Both the position numbers and the translations under genes were made by a program. This document shows, piece after piece, positions 8,375 to 17,513 of a stretch of 64,000 bases of DNA; within the stretch, counting starts at the first letter, position 1, and every line of letters begins with the position of its first letter. Source of the DNA: AP-15 sp963735445 (GTDB taxonomy: Bacteria > Pseudomonadota > Alphaproteobacteria > ATCC43930 > CGMCC-115725); assembly GCA_963735445.1 (NCBI GenBank), contig CAVTLC010000013.1, forward strand, positions 61,002-125,001. Reading direction: 5' to 3'. A model generated the notes under the pieces. It worked only from the letters and a program-made list of their open reading frames with translations, had not been told where the DNA came from and did no database searches.

Positions 8375-8917
8375 ATGCGCGCTGCTGTTCATCCGTGTTG
8401 CGAGGCCTTTTACAGCGGATCGTTCGATCGCCGCCAGTTGTTGCGCGGTCTTGGCCTTGCGGGGATTGCGGCGAGCCTGCCGTTCACCGCCCATGCCGCC
8501 GAAGGCAACTACGAAGCGATGCTGTTGTCCTGCATCGACCCGCGCATGGTCACGCCAGTTTACAAATACATGGATGGGCAGGGTCTCGCCGGCAAATACA
8601 GCCAGTTCTGTATTGCCGGCGCCGCGATCGCGGTCGTCGCCGACAAATTCAAGGCGTGGCGACCGGCGTTTTGGGACAACACTGCGACCTCCTATCAGCT
8701 CCATCGGATCAACAGGATCATCGCAATCGATCATCGCGACTGCGGCGCGGCAAAGATCGCCTATGGCGAGAAAAGCGTCGCCACGCCGCAGGCGGAGACC
8801 GCCACCCACAAAAAGGCGCTGGCCGAGTTCCGCGAGGCGGTGGCGAAACGCCATCCCACGCTTACCGTCGTAACCGGGCTTATGGCCCTCGACGGCTCGA
8901 TCGAGATCTTTACGTAA
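8375..8917 (+). CDS. Tat-exported beta-carbonic-anhydrase-like protein
   Basis: A 180-residue protein with a twin-arginine-type leader: DRRQLLRGLGLAGIAASL at residues 18-35, ending at AHAA (39-42). The mature part carries the beta-carbonic anhydrase zinc signature: C53-x-D55-x-R57 (CIDPR) and H120-x-x-C123 (HRDCG). This suggests Zn2+ bound by two Cys and one His and a periplasmic CO2/bicarbonate enzyme or a related hydrolase. The sequence is short for a beta-CA and divergent elsewhere, so activity is not certain. ATG 8375 is chosen over the upstream TTG/ATG because the Tat motif follows directly. The 3' end overlaps the convergent amidase by 8 bp. Confidence 0.78.
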   Translation: MRAAVHPCCEAFYSGSFDRRQLLRGLGLAGIAASLPFTAHAAEGNYEAMLLSCIDPRMVTPVYKYMDGQGLAGKYSQFCIAGAAIAVVADKFKAWRPAFWDNTATSYQLHRINRIIAIDHRDCGAAKIAYGEKSVATPQAETATHKKALAEFREAVAKRHPTLTVVTGLMALDGSIEIFT

Positions 8918-10481
8918 GCTGCGCAAAACCGGAGGGCGGCCGGCGGGCCTGGGTCGCCTGTTCAAAAGCGTAGGCGAAGCGCAGCAGGCTGGCCTCGCTC
9001 CAGGCGCGCCCGGTAAAAGTGGCGGTGAACGGGTATTCCGGGGTTTCCTCGCCGCCGACAAAGCCGGCCGGCACCGCGACGCTGGGATAACCGGCTTTGG
9101 CGGCGATCGAGGCGCCGGCAGCGCCCGGAAACAGCACCGCATCGAGCTGGTGACGCTGCATATAGGCATCGAGGCCCTGGTCGCGCGCTGAGCGCAAATC
9201 CGACTGCCGCGCCGCGAGATATTCCGGCTCGCTCAAATCGCCGCATGTCGCCGCCGCAGCGAGAAAAAGGTCTTGGCCAAAGCGCAGGGCACGATCGGCC
9301 TCCGCCTCGTTGAAGGCGGTGATATCGGCGAGGCAACGCATCTCGGTCTCGGTCGCCCAGTCGCGCAGATAAAGCTCGAGATCGTGCTTCAGCTCGTAGA
9401 TAAAGACGACAGGCCGGCGCACCGGTTGCAGCCAGGTCCGGCTTTCCCGGTTGTGGTTCAGGATTGCCATTTCGGTCCCCGGACCGCCAATCCAGCCAGC
9501 GGTCGGCATGTTGGCGCGCACGATCGTGGCGCCGAGATCGGCGATGGCCGCGATTGTCTGCGCCATCACCGCCGCCGCGCGCGGCGGCAGCGGCCCGTAA
9601 TAGACGTCGTTGCCGGGATCGGCAGGATCGCTCGGCACGCCGATACGAGCGCCCTTAAGCCCGTCCTTGTCGAGCCCTGCGGTATAATCGGCCGGGCGCC
9701 GCAGACCTTCGGTCACGGGATCGAGCGGGTCGGACACCGCCAGCACGTTGAGCAAAATCGCTGCATCACGAACGGTGCGGGTGAGCGGCCCCGCGGTGTC
9801 CTGGCTGTGCGCGATCGGGACGATGCCGGCGCGGCTGATGAGACCGACGGTCGGCTTGACGGTGACGAGCCCGCATTGGCAAGCCGGCGACAACAGCGAG
9901 CCCGAGGTCTCGGTGCCGATTGCCGCTGCCGCCAGACCCGCGGCGACAGCAACTGCCGAACCCGAGCTCGACCCGCCCGGCGGGACGATTGGGATATCGC
10001 GCTCGTCGAGTTGCGGCGCGTAGGGGTTTCTGACCTGTCCGCCGAGCGAGCTGTAGCCCGCCGGCATGTCGATTGCGAGAATGTTGGCAAATTCGGTCAA
10101 ATTCGCCTTGCCGAGGATGATGGCTCCTGCCTCCCGCAGCAGCCGGACGACGGTGGCGTCGCGATTTGCCCGAGCACTGGCGAGGGCCAACGACCCGGCG
10201 GTGGTGTGTTGGCGATCGGCGGTGGCGATGTTGTCCTTGACGAGGATCGGGATCCCGTGGAGCGGCAAATGCCCAGCCGATTTCGCGGCATCGGCGGCGG
10301 CCGCAATCGCCGCGCCGTCGGGATTGATCTCGCGGATCGCGGTGAGTCTCGGACCGGCGCGGTCGTAGACCTCGATGCGCGCGAGATACGCCTCGACCAG
10401 CGCAGCCGCGCTAATGCTGCCCGCGGACAGGCTCCGCCGCAATTCGTCGATCGTCGCGTTTTCGAGGTTCGGGTTTGCCAT
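8910..10481 (-). CDS. Amidase (amidase-signature family)
   Basis: A 523-residue amidase-signature hydrolase with the Ser-cisSer-Lys triad. Lys82 is in LVKDNIATAD, the cis-Ser lies in the GGSSSGSAVAVAAG loop (about 169-182), and the nucleophile is Ser195 in GTETSGSLLSPA. Length and sequence resemble bacterial amidases that hydrolyse aliphatic or aromatic amides rather than GatA, because there is no gatB/gatC nearby. No signal peptide, so cytoplasmic. It is divergent from RNase Z, with 68 bp between starts. Confidence 0.88.
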   Translation of the reverse strand: MANPNLENATIDELRRSLSAGSISAAALVEAYLARIEVYDRAGPRLTAIREINPDGAAIAAAADAAKSAGHLPLHGIPILVKDNIATADRQHTTAGSLALASARANRDATVVRLLREAGAIILGKANLTEFANILAIDMPAGYSSLGGQVRNPYAPQLDERDIPIVPPGGSSSGSAVAVAAGLAAAAIGTETSGSLLSPACQCGLVTVKPTVGLISRAGIVPIAHSQDTAGPLTRTVRDAAILLNVLAVSDPLDPVTEGLRRPADYTAGLDKDGLKGARIGVPSDPADPGNDVYYGPLPPRAAAVMAQTIAAIADLGATIVRANMPTAGWIGGPGTEMAILNHNRESRTWLQPVRRPVVFIYELKHDLELYLRDWATETEMRCLADITAFNEAEADRALRFGQDLFLAAAATCGDLSEPEYLAARQSDLRSARDQGLDAYMQRHQLDAVLFPGAAGASIAAKAGYPSVAVPAGFVGGEETPEYPFTATFTGRAWSEASLLRFAYAFEQATQARRPPSGFAQLT

Positions 10482-10549
10482 GATCGAGCCTGAGATTGGG
10501 CCGCCGAATTTGCCCAGAGGAAGTTATCATCCGCCGGCAATGAGCAGCC

Positions 10550-11488
10550 ATGTTTGATCTCGTCTTTCTCGGAACTTCCGCGGCTGTGCCATCGGCGGAG
10601 CGCGGCTCGCCAGCCTTGTATGTCGGTCACGGGCCCGATCGGTTTCTGGTCGATTGCGGCGAGGGAACTCAGCGCCAGCTGATGCGCGCCCGGCTGGGCT
10701 TTCGCGGGCTGCGTCATGTCCTGCTGACGCATGCGCATCTCGACCATATCGGCGGGTTGCCGGGGCTCGTCGCCACGCGCGCGCTTTACGGCATCGAACA
10801 GCCGATCGAGATCGTCGGCAGCGTCGAAACAATCGGCTATGTCGGTCATTATCTGGCGCTGACTGTCGGCCGAGAACCGAGCGCCGGTTACCGACTGCAC
10901 GCGGTCGAGCCGGGACGGGTGCAGTCATGGCCGGGTTGGCGGCTCGACGCCTTCGCGGTCCAGCACCGCGGCACCCAAAGCCTTGGCTATCGTTTTGCCG
11001 AGGACTCGCGGTCGCCATTGTTGCCCGAGCGGCTCGCCGCGCTTGGTGTGCCCGACGGGCCCGAGCGTCGCGAACTGGCCGAAGGGCGGCCGGTGACGCT
11101 AGCTGACAGCCGCGTCATCACCCCCGACATGGTGCAAGGGCCGCCCGGTGTCGGCGCCAAACTCGTGGTGATCGGCGATGTCGAGGAGATCGCTGAACTG
11201 ACCCCGCAGGCGCAGGGCGCCGATGCCTTGGTGATCGAGGCGACCTATCTCGAGAGCGATGCGGCACTGGCCCGCTCCCACCACCATTTGACCGCTGCCG
11301 CCGCGGCATCGTTGGCGCGCAATGCCGAAGTGGGGGAGCTGTTGCTGCAGCATATTTCGGGGCGCTATCCGGCCGAAGAAATTTTGGCCGAAGCCGCTAA
11401 GACGTTCCCCCGCGCGCGGGTGGTCGCCGATTTCGACCGGATCTCGATCCGGGCAGGACATGGCCGACAGGGGATGGCGATCAGGTAA
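10550..11488 (+). CDS. rnz: Ribonuclease Z (tRNase Z), metallo-beta-lactamase fold
   Basis: A 312-residue MBL-fold nuclease that trims the 3' trailer of pre-tRNA. The Zn motif H61-x-H63-x-D65-H66 is in LLTHAHLDHIGG, preceded by VDCGEGTQRQL. Further ligands are Asp in VVIGDVEE, and His in HHHLTA and LLQHISGRYP, in the order expected for ElaC/RNase Z. The length equals the short-form enzyme. The last 29 nt overlap the start proposed for the histidine kinase downstream, which suggests coupling or a rearranged boundary. Confidence 0.85.
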   Translation: MFDLVFLGTSAAVPSAERGSPALYVGHGPDRFLVDCGEGTQRQLMRARLGFRGLRHVLLTHAHLDHIGGLPGLVATRALYGIEQPIEIVGSVETIGYVGHYLALTVGREPSAGYRLHAVEPGRVQSWPGWRLDAFAVQHRGTQSLGYRFAEDSRSPLLPERLAALGVPDGPERRELAEGRPVTLADSRVITPDMVQGPPGVGAKLVVIGDVEEIAELTPQAQGADALVIEATYLESDAALARSHHHLTAAAAASLARNAEVGELLLQHISGRYPAEEILAEAAKTFPRARVVADFDRISIRAGHGRQGMAIR

Positions 11489-13169
11489 ATTATCTTGCTC
11501 AATCGATGCCGCAAGCGAACTATGCCATCGCCCCGACGGGGCCAGCTTTGCCTTCGAATATTCGGTGCGGCCGATCGTGCGGGATGATGTCAAGCAAGGG
11601 GCGGTATGCGGCTTTGTCGATATTTCAGAGCGCCAACGCGCCGAAGCCAATATCCGGACCTTTTACAACCACTCCTCCGAATGCCACGCGGTATTGGTCG
11701 CGGTCGAGAACGGCCACTACCGCTACGAAGAAATCAATCCCGCCACGCTGAGCCTCTATGGCAAAACACGCGATCAAGTAATCGGCTACACGGTCGACGA
11801 AGTGTTCGGCGCCGAAAAGGCGGCGGAGGTAAATAAATATCTGAGCGCCTGCCTCCAGTCTGGGGCGCCCTACCGCTACGAACGGATGCAGGGTGACCAG
11901 ATCGTCGAGGCGATTGCCTCACCGGTGCCGCCAGAGCCGGGCAAGCCGCGCCGCCTTGTCGTGACCGCCCGGGTCGTCACCGAAACCCGCCGCCTCGAGC
12001 AGCAACTGCGCCAGGCGCAAAAGATGGAGGCCGTCGGGCAGCTGACCGGCGGCATCGCCCATGACTTTAACAATCTGCTGACGGTCATCCTCGGTAATGT
12101 CGATTCACTGCGCCGGCGCTATGAACGCGGCGGCCCGCCAAGCCACGCGGAATTCGACCGCCTATCGGCCGCGACCCTGCGTGCGGCGCAACGTGCGGCC
12201 TCGCTGACCCATCGGCTGCTTGCGTTTTCGCGCCAGCAACCTTTGGCGCCGCAGCCGATCGACATCAACAAGCTGATCAGCGGGATGTCCGATATGCTTC
12301 GCCGCACGTTAGGCGAGGCGATCGCGGTCGAGGTGGTCGGGACCGCCGGGCTGTGGTGGGTCAATGCCGATCCGAACCAGCTCGAGAGCGCGATACTCAA
12401 CCTGGCGATCAATGCGCGCGATGCGATGCCCGGTGGCGGCAAGCTGACGGTGGAGACCGGCAACGCGCATATCGACGAAGCCTATGCTTCGCAGCATGAG
12501 GAGCTAACCCCAGGTCAGTATGTTCTGCTGGCGGTAAGCGACACCGGGACCGGCATGTCGGCGGAGACCGTGTCGCGCGCCTTCGAACCCTTCTTTACGA
12601 CAAAGAGGGTGGGTGAAGGCAGCGGCCTCGGCTTGAGCATGATTTATGGGTTCGTCAAGCAATCAGGCGGCCACGTCAAGATCTACAGCGAGCCCGGTCA
12701 CGGAACCGCGGTCAAGATCTACCTTCCCCGTTACGACAACCGGGCCGTAAAGGAACCCGTCCCCACCCCAGCACCGCACCCGCCGGCGCATGCCCGGCGT
12801 GAGGAGGTCGTCCTGGTCGTCGAAGACAATGATCTGGTGCGCGACTACAGCATCGGGGTGTTCGAGGAACTCGGTTTCGCCACGCTTGAAGCCCATGACG
12901 CCGCCTCGGCGTTGAATATCCTCGACCAGCAGCCGCGCATCGATTTGCTGTTTACCGATATCGGCTTGCCCGGGGGCGTCAACGGCCGCGTGCTTGCCGA
13001 CGAAGCCCGCCGTCGCCGCCCCGATATCAAGGTGTTGTTCACGACCGGCTATACCCGAAATGCGATCGTCCACAACGGCACATTGGATAGCGGCGTCGAA
13101 CTCGTGACCAAACCGTTCACGATCGATTTATTGGCTCGAAAGGTCCGGGAAATGCTGCCATCCCGCTAA
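11460..13169 (+). CDS. Hybrid sensor histidine kinase, N-terminally truncated
   Basis: About 569 residues from ATG 11460. Order: a partial PAS domain that begins in its second half (RPDGASFAFEYSVRPIVRD ... GFVDISERQRAE), a complete second PAS, DHp box with His201 (GGIAHDFNNLL), ATPase motifs (NLAINARDAMPGGG, DTGTGM, EGSGLGLSM), then a receiver with phospho-acceptor Asp500 (LFTDIGLPGG) and the conserved Thr/Lys (FTTGY, TKPF). The upstream half of PAS1 is missing because RNase Z occupies its place, which suggests loss of the real 5' end. The start at 11460 (GGCAGG upstream) is the best available. Autophosphorylation and an internal receiver are expected; the partner and stimulus are unknown. 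Confidence 0.78.
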   Translation: MADRGWRSGKLSCSIDAASELCHRPDGASFAFEYSVRPIVRDDVKQGAVCGFVDISERQRAEANIRTFYNHSSECHAVLVAVENGHYRYEEINPATLSLYGKTRDQVIGYTVDEVFGAEKAAEVNKYLSACLQSGAPYRYERMQGDQIVEAIASPVPPEPGKPRRLVVTARVVTETRRLEQQLRQAQKMEAVGQLTGGIAHDFNNLLTVILGNVDSLRRRYERGGPPSHAEFDRLSAATLRAAQRAASLTHRLLAFSRQQPLAPQPIDINKLISGMSDMLRRTLGEAIAVEVVGTAGLWWVNADPNQLESAILNLAINARDAMPGGGKLTVETGNAHIDEAYASQHEELTPGQYVLLAVSDTGTGMSAETVSRAFEPFFTTKRVGEGSGLGLSMIYGFVKQSGGHVKIYSEPGHGTAVKIYLPRYDNRAVKEPVPTPAPHPPAHARREEVVLVVEDNDLVRDYSIGVFEELGFATLEAHDAASALNILDQQPRIDLLFTDIGLPGGVNGRVLADEARRRRPDIKVLFTTGYTRNAIVHNGTLDSGVELVTKPFTIDLLARKVREMLPSR

Positions 13170-13205
13170 CGCCCCCGAATTTTGGCGTTGGTTGCGTTTG
13201 TTTCC

Positions 13206-13233
13206 CGTCATTCCCGCCAAAGCGGGAACCCAG
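13206..13233. repeat. REP-like palindrome (single)
   Basis: TTCCCGC (13211-13217), a CAAA loop and GCGGGAA (13222-13228) form a perfect 7-bp hairpin inside GTCATTCC...GGAACCC. It is the same general type as the palindromes at 27.1-27.6, 45.6 and 57.7-57.8 kb. It lies between the 3' ends of convergent genes, so it could also act as a transcription stop. Confidence 0.6.
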
Positions 13234-13349
13234 GCCCGTTTTGGCCTGAACAGGACTGTCCCGATCCGCATAACCCGAAGCGAGTTACCACGCGATAAAA
13301 CGTGATTTCGGGCCGCACCAGTGGCTGTCAAGAGGAGGGGATGAGGGGG

Positions 13350-13739
13350 TCAGGCCTGCGCCGCTGCGATCGCCTCGATCTCGATCAGCCATTGCGGCGT
13401 GACCAGCGCTTTGACGATGATCGTCGCCGAGCCCGGCCGTGCGTCGCCGAAATGCTTTGCCCGCGCGGCCCCCGCCGCGGCGACGTCCTCCGGTCGCACC
13501 AAGTAAGTGGTGATCTTCACCAAATCCGCGATCCCCATCCCGGCATCCGCAAGGATAGCGATGATGTTCCGCCAGCAGGCCTCGGCCTGGGCCTCGATCC
13601 CTTCGGGCACGGTGCCGTCCGGCAGCACCCCGACCTCGCCCGAGATGTAGAGCAGTCGCGAGCCCTCGGGCACCTCGACCGCATGGCTGTAGGGGCCGAA
13701 TGGTGCTGCTACCGTGTTCGGCGTATGGCGAATATTCAT
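13350..13739 (-). CDS. RidA (YjgF/YER057c/UK114) family protein
   Basis: A 129-residue RidA-family protein. The usual core is present: PFGPYSHAVEVPEGSRLLYISGEVG near the start, then LVKITTYLV, and a C-terminal LIEIEAIAA. In canonical RidA an Arg near position 105 binds the substrate carboxylate; here the equivalent stretch reads SATIIVKALVTPQWLIEIE and lacks the clear R-x-x-V pattern. It may therefore belong to a non-RidA subgroup (Rid1-7) whose role is unknown. Convergent with the histidine kinase; no operon partner. Confidence 0.85.
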   Translation of the reverse strand: MNIRHTPNTVAAPFGPYSHAVEVPEGSRLLYISGEVGVLPDGTVPEGIEAQAEACWRNIIAILADAGMGIADLVKITTYLVRPEDVAAAGAARAKHFGDARPGSATIIVKALVTPQWLIEIEAIAAAQA

Positions 13740-14128
13740 CCGATTGGCTCCTCAATTCGTAGACGATCCGCGACGAGCGCGAGATTACGGCTCGAGGGAC
13801 TATACGCATTCCAAGGCCCCTCAGCCTAAGCCTCATCGCAAGCAGGGAGGGGGCGCACCCGGCGGATTGGCCGCATTCGTCAGTCACCGATACATCGCCA
13901 GCCCAATGTATCGCGCCGACCGGAGGGGCGGGCTGCGGTGAACGCAACAGCAGGTTGGGGTGAGGATATCTTTCTCCAATTAATACCTGCTTATCACTAA
14001 GATAAATGTAGAATGTCACGATTAGCCTAATGGATGAATTGTGCATCCCGGCGGGCTTCGGAACGTGGCGCCGCGATAGCGACGGCGGCCAGGTCAGCCG
14101 ACCGTCGTGAAGCGAGGAGGAAACCGCC
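13740..14128. other. Intergenic region between rid and MHS transporter
   Basis: This 389-bp stretch separates divergent genes. Its right half has an AT-rich block (about 13965-14035) that probably carries promoters. Its left half has G-rich runs (GGGAGGGGGCG near 13844). No ORF with a ribosome site, hairpin terminator or repeat was recognised. Confidence 0.4.
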
Positions 14129-15460
14129 ATGGCCACAACGATGGCTCCCGAAACCTTTTCTGATCAGGAACACAGCGCTCAGCTTCGCCGGGCGGTGATT
14201 GCCGCGACCGTCGGTACCACGATCGAATGGTACGACTTTTTTCTCTACGGGACGGCGGCAGGGCTGGTCTTTGGCAAGCTTTACTTTCCCAACCAGGACC
14301 CGCTATCGGCGACATTGGCCGCGTTCGGGACCTATTTCATCGGCTTTGTCGGGCGCCCGATCGGCGCCGCAATCTTTGGCCATTACGGCGACCGAATTGG
14401 CCGCAAGGCGACGCTGATCGCGACATTGATGGCGATGGGCATTGCGACTTTCCTGATCGCGTTTGTGCCGAGCTACGCCTCAATCGGGATCTGGGGTGCG
14501 GTGATCCTGACCGTGCTGCGGGTGGTCCAGGGAATCGGTGTCGGCGGCGAATGGGGCGGCTCGGTGCTGATCGCGATGGAATGGTCGCGCACTCACCACA
14601 GCCGTGGACTCGTCGCGTCATGGCCGCAATTCGGGGTGCCCTCGGGTCTGTTCCTCTCCAACCTGGCGGTGCTGGCGTTCAGCGCCTGGTCGGGCGACCA
14701 GTTCCTGATTTGGGGCTGGCGCATCCCGTTTGCGCTGAGCATCGTGCTGGTCGGGGTCGGACTGTGGGTCCGGCTCGGCATTCTCGAAACGCCGGTATTC
14801 CGGCGGCTCGTATCGGAGCAAAAGGTCGAACGTGCCCCGATCGTCGAGGTGATCAAAAGGCAGCCGAAGGAGATCATCCTGTCGGCGCTGGTGCGGATGG
14901 CGGAGCAGGCGCCGTTCTACATCTTCACCGCTTTTGTCTTCTCCTACGGCACCATCACGTTGAAGATGCCGCGCGACCTGATCCTCAGCGCAGTGCTGGT
15001 CGCGGCGCTGGTTTCGTTTGTCACGATCCCGCTCTCGGGTCACATCTCCGACCGCATCGGGCGCCGCAAGATGTACCTGATCGGTGCCGCGCTGATGGGG
15101 CTGTTCGGCTTTTTCTATTTCGGAATGCTCGGTACCGGGCTGGCGGCGGCCGTATTTATTGCGATCGTGCTGTCGCTGATCCCGCACGACATGATGTATG
15201 GGCCGCAGGCGGCGTTGATCGCCGAGGCATTCACGCCGCGCCTGCGCTACAGCGGCGCCTCGCTGGGCTACCAGCTTGCATCGGTCATTGCCGGCGGCCC
15301 GGCGCCGCTGATCGCGACAGCGTTGTTCGCAGCCTATAAGTCGGGCTATGCGATCGCGATCTACATCGCGGTCTGCGCCGTGATCAGCCTGGTCTCCGCC
15401 GCCTTTATGCCGGACTACACCGGCCAGGACATCTCGACCGAGTATGACGAGGGCGCCTAA
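14129..15460 (+). CDS. MFS transporter, metabolite:H+ symporter (MHS) family
   Basis: A 443-residue inner-membrane protein with 12 predicted transmembrane segments. The first segment TTIEWYDFFLYGTAAGLVF, the loop FGHYGDRIGRKATL (MFS signature after TM2) and its repeat SGHISDRIGRRKMYLIG in the second half are characteristic of the MHS branch (ShiA, ProP, KgtP type). These take up organic acids or osmolytes with protons. GAGGAGG precedes the ATG by 8 nt. It is convergent with acetyl-CoA synthetase, so uptake of a carboxylate is possible but not shown. Confidence 0.88.
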   Translation: MATTMAPETFSDQEHSAQLRRAVIAATVGTTIEWYDFFLYGTAAGLVFGKLYFPNQDPLSATLAAFGTYFIGFVGRPIGAAIFGHYGDRIGRKATLIATLMAMGIATFLIAFVPSYASIGIWGAVILTVLRVVQGIGVGGEWGGSVLIAMEWSRTHHSRGLVASWPQFGVPSGLFLSNLAVLAFSAWSGDQFLIWGWRIPFALSIVLVGVGLWVRLGILETPVFRRLVSEQKVERAPIVEVIKRQPKEIILSALVRMAEQAPFYIFTAFVFSYGTITLKMPRDLILSAVLVAALVSFVTIPLSGHISDRIGRRKMYLIGAALMGLFGFFYFGMLGTGLAAAVFIAIVLSLIPHDMMYGPQAALIAEAFTPRLRYSGASLGYQLASVIAGGPAPLIATALFAAYKSGYAIAIYIAVCAVISLVSAAFMPDYTGQDISTEYDEGA

Positions 15461-15491
15461 CGCGCAGCGCGCCGACCGAAAGGCGGTGGAG

Positions 15492-17432
15492 CTAAGAGGC
15501 GCGGTTGAGGCGGCTGCCGACTAGGTCGTCGACCACCGTTGGATCGGCGAGGGTCGAGGTGTCGCCGAGCGCATCGTGCTCATCGGCCGCGATCTTGCGC
15601 AGGATGCGGCGCATGATCTTGCCGGAGCGGGTCTTCGGCAACCCTGGCGCCCATTGCACGAGATCGGGGGCAGCGATCGGGCTGATTTCCTGTCGCACCC
15701 AGGCGACGAGCTCGCGGCGCAATTCCTCGGTCGGCGCTTCATCGACCCGCAACGTGACATAGGCGTAGATGCCCTGGCCCTTGATGTCGTGCGGATATCC
15801 GACGACCGCGGCTTCGGCGACTTTGGGATGAGCGACGAGCGCACTTTCGATTTCCGCGGTGCCGAGACGGTGACCGGCTACATTGATCACGTCGTCGACC
15901 CGCCCGGTGATCCAGTAATACCCGTCCTCATCGCGCCGGGCACCGTCCCCGGTAAAGTAAAGGCCGGGGAAGGTTGAAAAGTAGGTGTCGATAAAACGGC
16001 GATGGTCACCGTAAACGGTGCGCATCTGCCCGGGCCATGAGCGAGCCAGGCACAAATTCCCCTCGCCCGGGCCTTCCACACGCTTGCCTTCATTATCGAC
16101 CAATAGCGGCTCGACCCCGAAAAATGGGCGCGTCGCCGAGCCGGGCTTGAGCGGTGTTGCCCCCGGTATCGGGGTGATCAAGATGCCGCCGGTTTCGGTC
16201 TGCCACCAGGTGTCGACAATCGGGCAGCGCTTTTCACCGACATAGTCGTAATACCACAGCCAGGCCTCGGGGTTGATCGGCTCGCCGACCGTGCCGAGAA
16301 TGCGCAATGAGCGCCGGCTGGTGCGCCGGACATAGTCTTCGCCTTCGCGCATCAATGCCCGGATTGCGGTCGGTGCGGTGTAAAAGATCGACACGTTGTG
16401 CTTGTCGACGACCTGCCAGAACCGCGACGGATCGGGGTAATTGGGGACCCCCTCAAACATCAGGGTGGTGGCACCGTTGGCGAGCGGCCCATAAAGAATG
16501 TAGCTGTGGCCCGTCACCCAGCCGACATCGGCGGTGCACCAATAAATCTCGCCCTCGCGATAATCGAAGACATATTCGTGCGTCATCGAAGCATAGACGA
16601 GATAGCCGCCGGTGGTGTGTAAAACCCCTTTCGGCTGTCCGGTCGAACCTGAAGTGTACAAGATGAACAGCGGGTCTTCGGCCGACATTTCGGCCGGCGG
16701 GCAGTCGGTGGAGGCGGCGGCGCACGCCTCGTGATACCAGACATCGCGCCCCGCGACCCAATTAACCGCGCCGCCAGTGCGGCGGACCACGACCACGGTG
16801 CGGACATCGGGGCAGCTTTCGAGCGCCGCGTCGGCGTTGCGCTTTAACGGCACCTTTCGTCCGCCGCGCAGCCCTTCATCGGCGGTCACCAAAAATGTCG
16901 AGCGGCAGTCGCGAATCCGGCCAGCAAGGCTGTCAGGCGAAAATCCACCAAACACGACCGAGTGGATGGCGCCGATCCGGGCGCAAGCCAGCACCGCCAC
17001 TCCGATCTCGGGTATCATCGGCAAATAGATCGTTACCCGGTCGCCCTTTTTGACGCCGTGTTCTTTCAATACGTTGGCGAACCGGCACACCGCCTCGTGC
17101 AGCTCGCGATAGGTGATGCGGCGATCCTCGCCCGGATCGTCACCCTCCCACAGGATCGCGATCTGGTCGCCCCGTCGCGACAAATGGCGGTCAATACAAT
17201 TGTAGCAGGCGTTGAGCGTACCGTCTTCGTACCAGGCGATCCGGACATCGCCGTCGAACGAGGCATCTTTTGCCTTGGTATATGGCTTTATCCAGTCGAG
17301 CCGTTTGCCGTGCTCGGCCCAAAATCCATCGGGATCGTCGAGCGAGTGTTGATAGAGTTTGTAGTAATCGGCTTCGCTGATTTTGCCCGCTTGCGGGTGA
17401 GCCGAGATAGGGATCAAGGTCCGGCTTGACAT
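15492..17432 (-). CDS. acs: Acetyl-CoA synthetase (AMP-forming)
   Basis: A 646-residue full-length enzyme making acetyl-CoA from acetate, ATP and CoA through acetyl-AMP. The N-terminal ACS region (YYKLYQHSLDDPDGFWAEH), the P-loop-like YTSGSTGQPKG, the adenylate motif WWQTETGG, hinge GRVDDVINVAGHRLGTAEIE and the C-terminal catalytic Lys in KTRSGKIMRRILRK are all present. That Lys is the site normally acetylated to shut the enzyme off. GAGGAGG lies about 10 nt before the ATG. A LuxR-type regulator sits directly upstream on the same strand (81 bp), an arrangement that suggests regulation of acs. Confidence 0.95.
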   Translation of the reverse strand: MSSRTLIPISAHPQAGKISEADYYKLYQHSLDDPDGFWAEHGKRLDWIKPYTKAKDASFDGDVRIAWYEDGTLNACYNCIDRHLSRRGDQIAILWEGDDPGEDRRITYRELHEAVCRFANVLKEHGVKKGDRVTIYLPMIPEIGVAVLACARIGAIHSVVFGGFSPDSLAGRIRDCRSTFLVTADEGLRGGRKVPLKRNADAALESCPDVRTVVVVRRTGGAVNWVAGRDVWYHEACAAASTDCPPAEMSAEDPLFILYTSGSTGQPKGVLHTTGGYLVYASMTHEYVFDYREGEIYWCTADVGWVTGHSYILYGPLANGATTLMFEGVPNYPDPSRFWQVVDKHNVSIFYTAPTAIRALMREGEDYVRRTSRRSLRILGTVGEPINPEAWLWYYDYVGEKRCPIVDTWWQTETGGILITPIPGATPLKPGSATRPFFGVEPLLVDNEGKRVEGPGEGNLCLARSWPGQMRTVYGDHRRFIDTYFSTFPGLYFTGDGARRDEDGYYWITGRVDDVINVAGHRLGTAEIESALVAHPKVAEAAVVGYPHDIKGQGIYAYVTLRVDEAPTEELRRELVAWVRQEISPIAAPDLVQWAPGLPKTRSGKIMRRILRKIAADEHDALGDTSTLADPTVVDDLVGSRLNRAS

Positions 17433-17513
17433 GGCGCAGTTTCCTCCTCGGCAGGCGCCGCCGAACGCAGCGGCTCCTACGGTTGCCGAAGATTATTCCG
17501 CGATGCCGGATGC

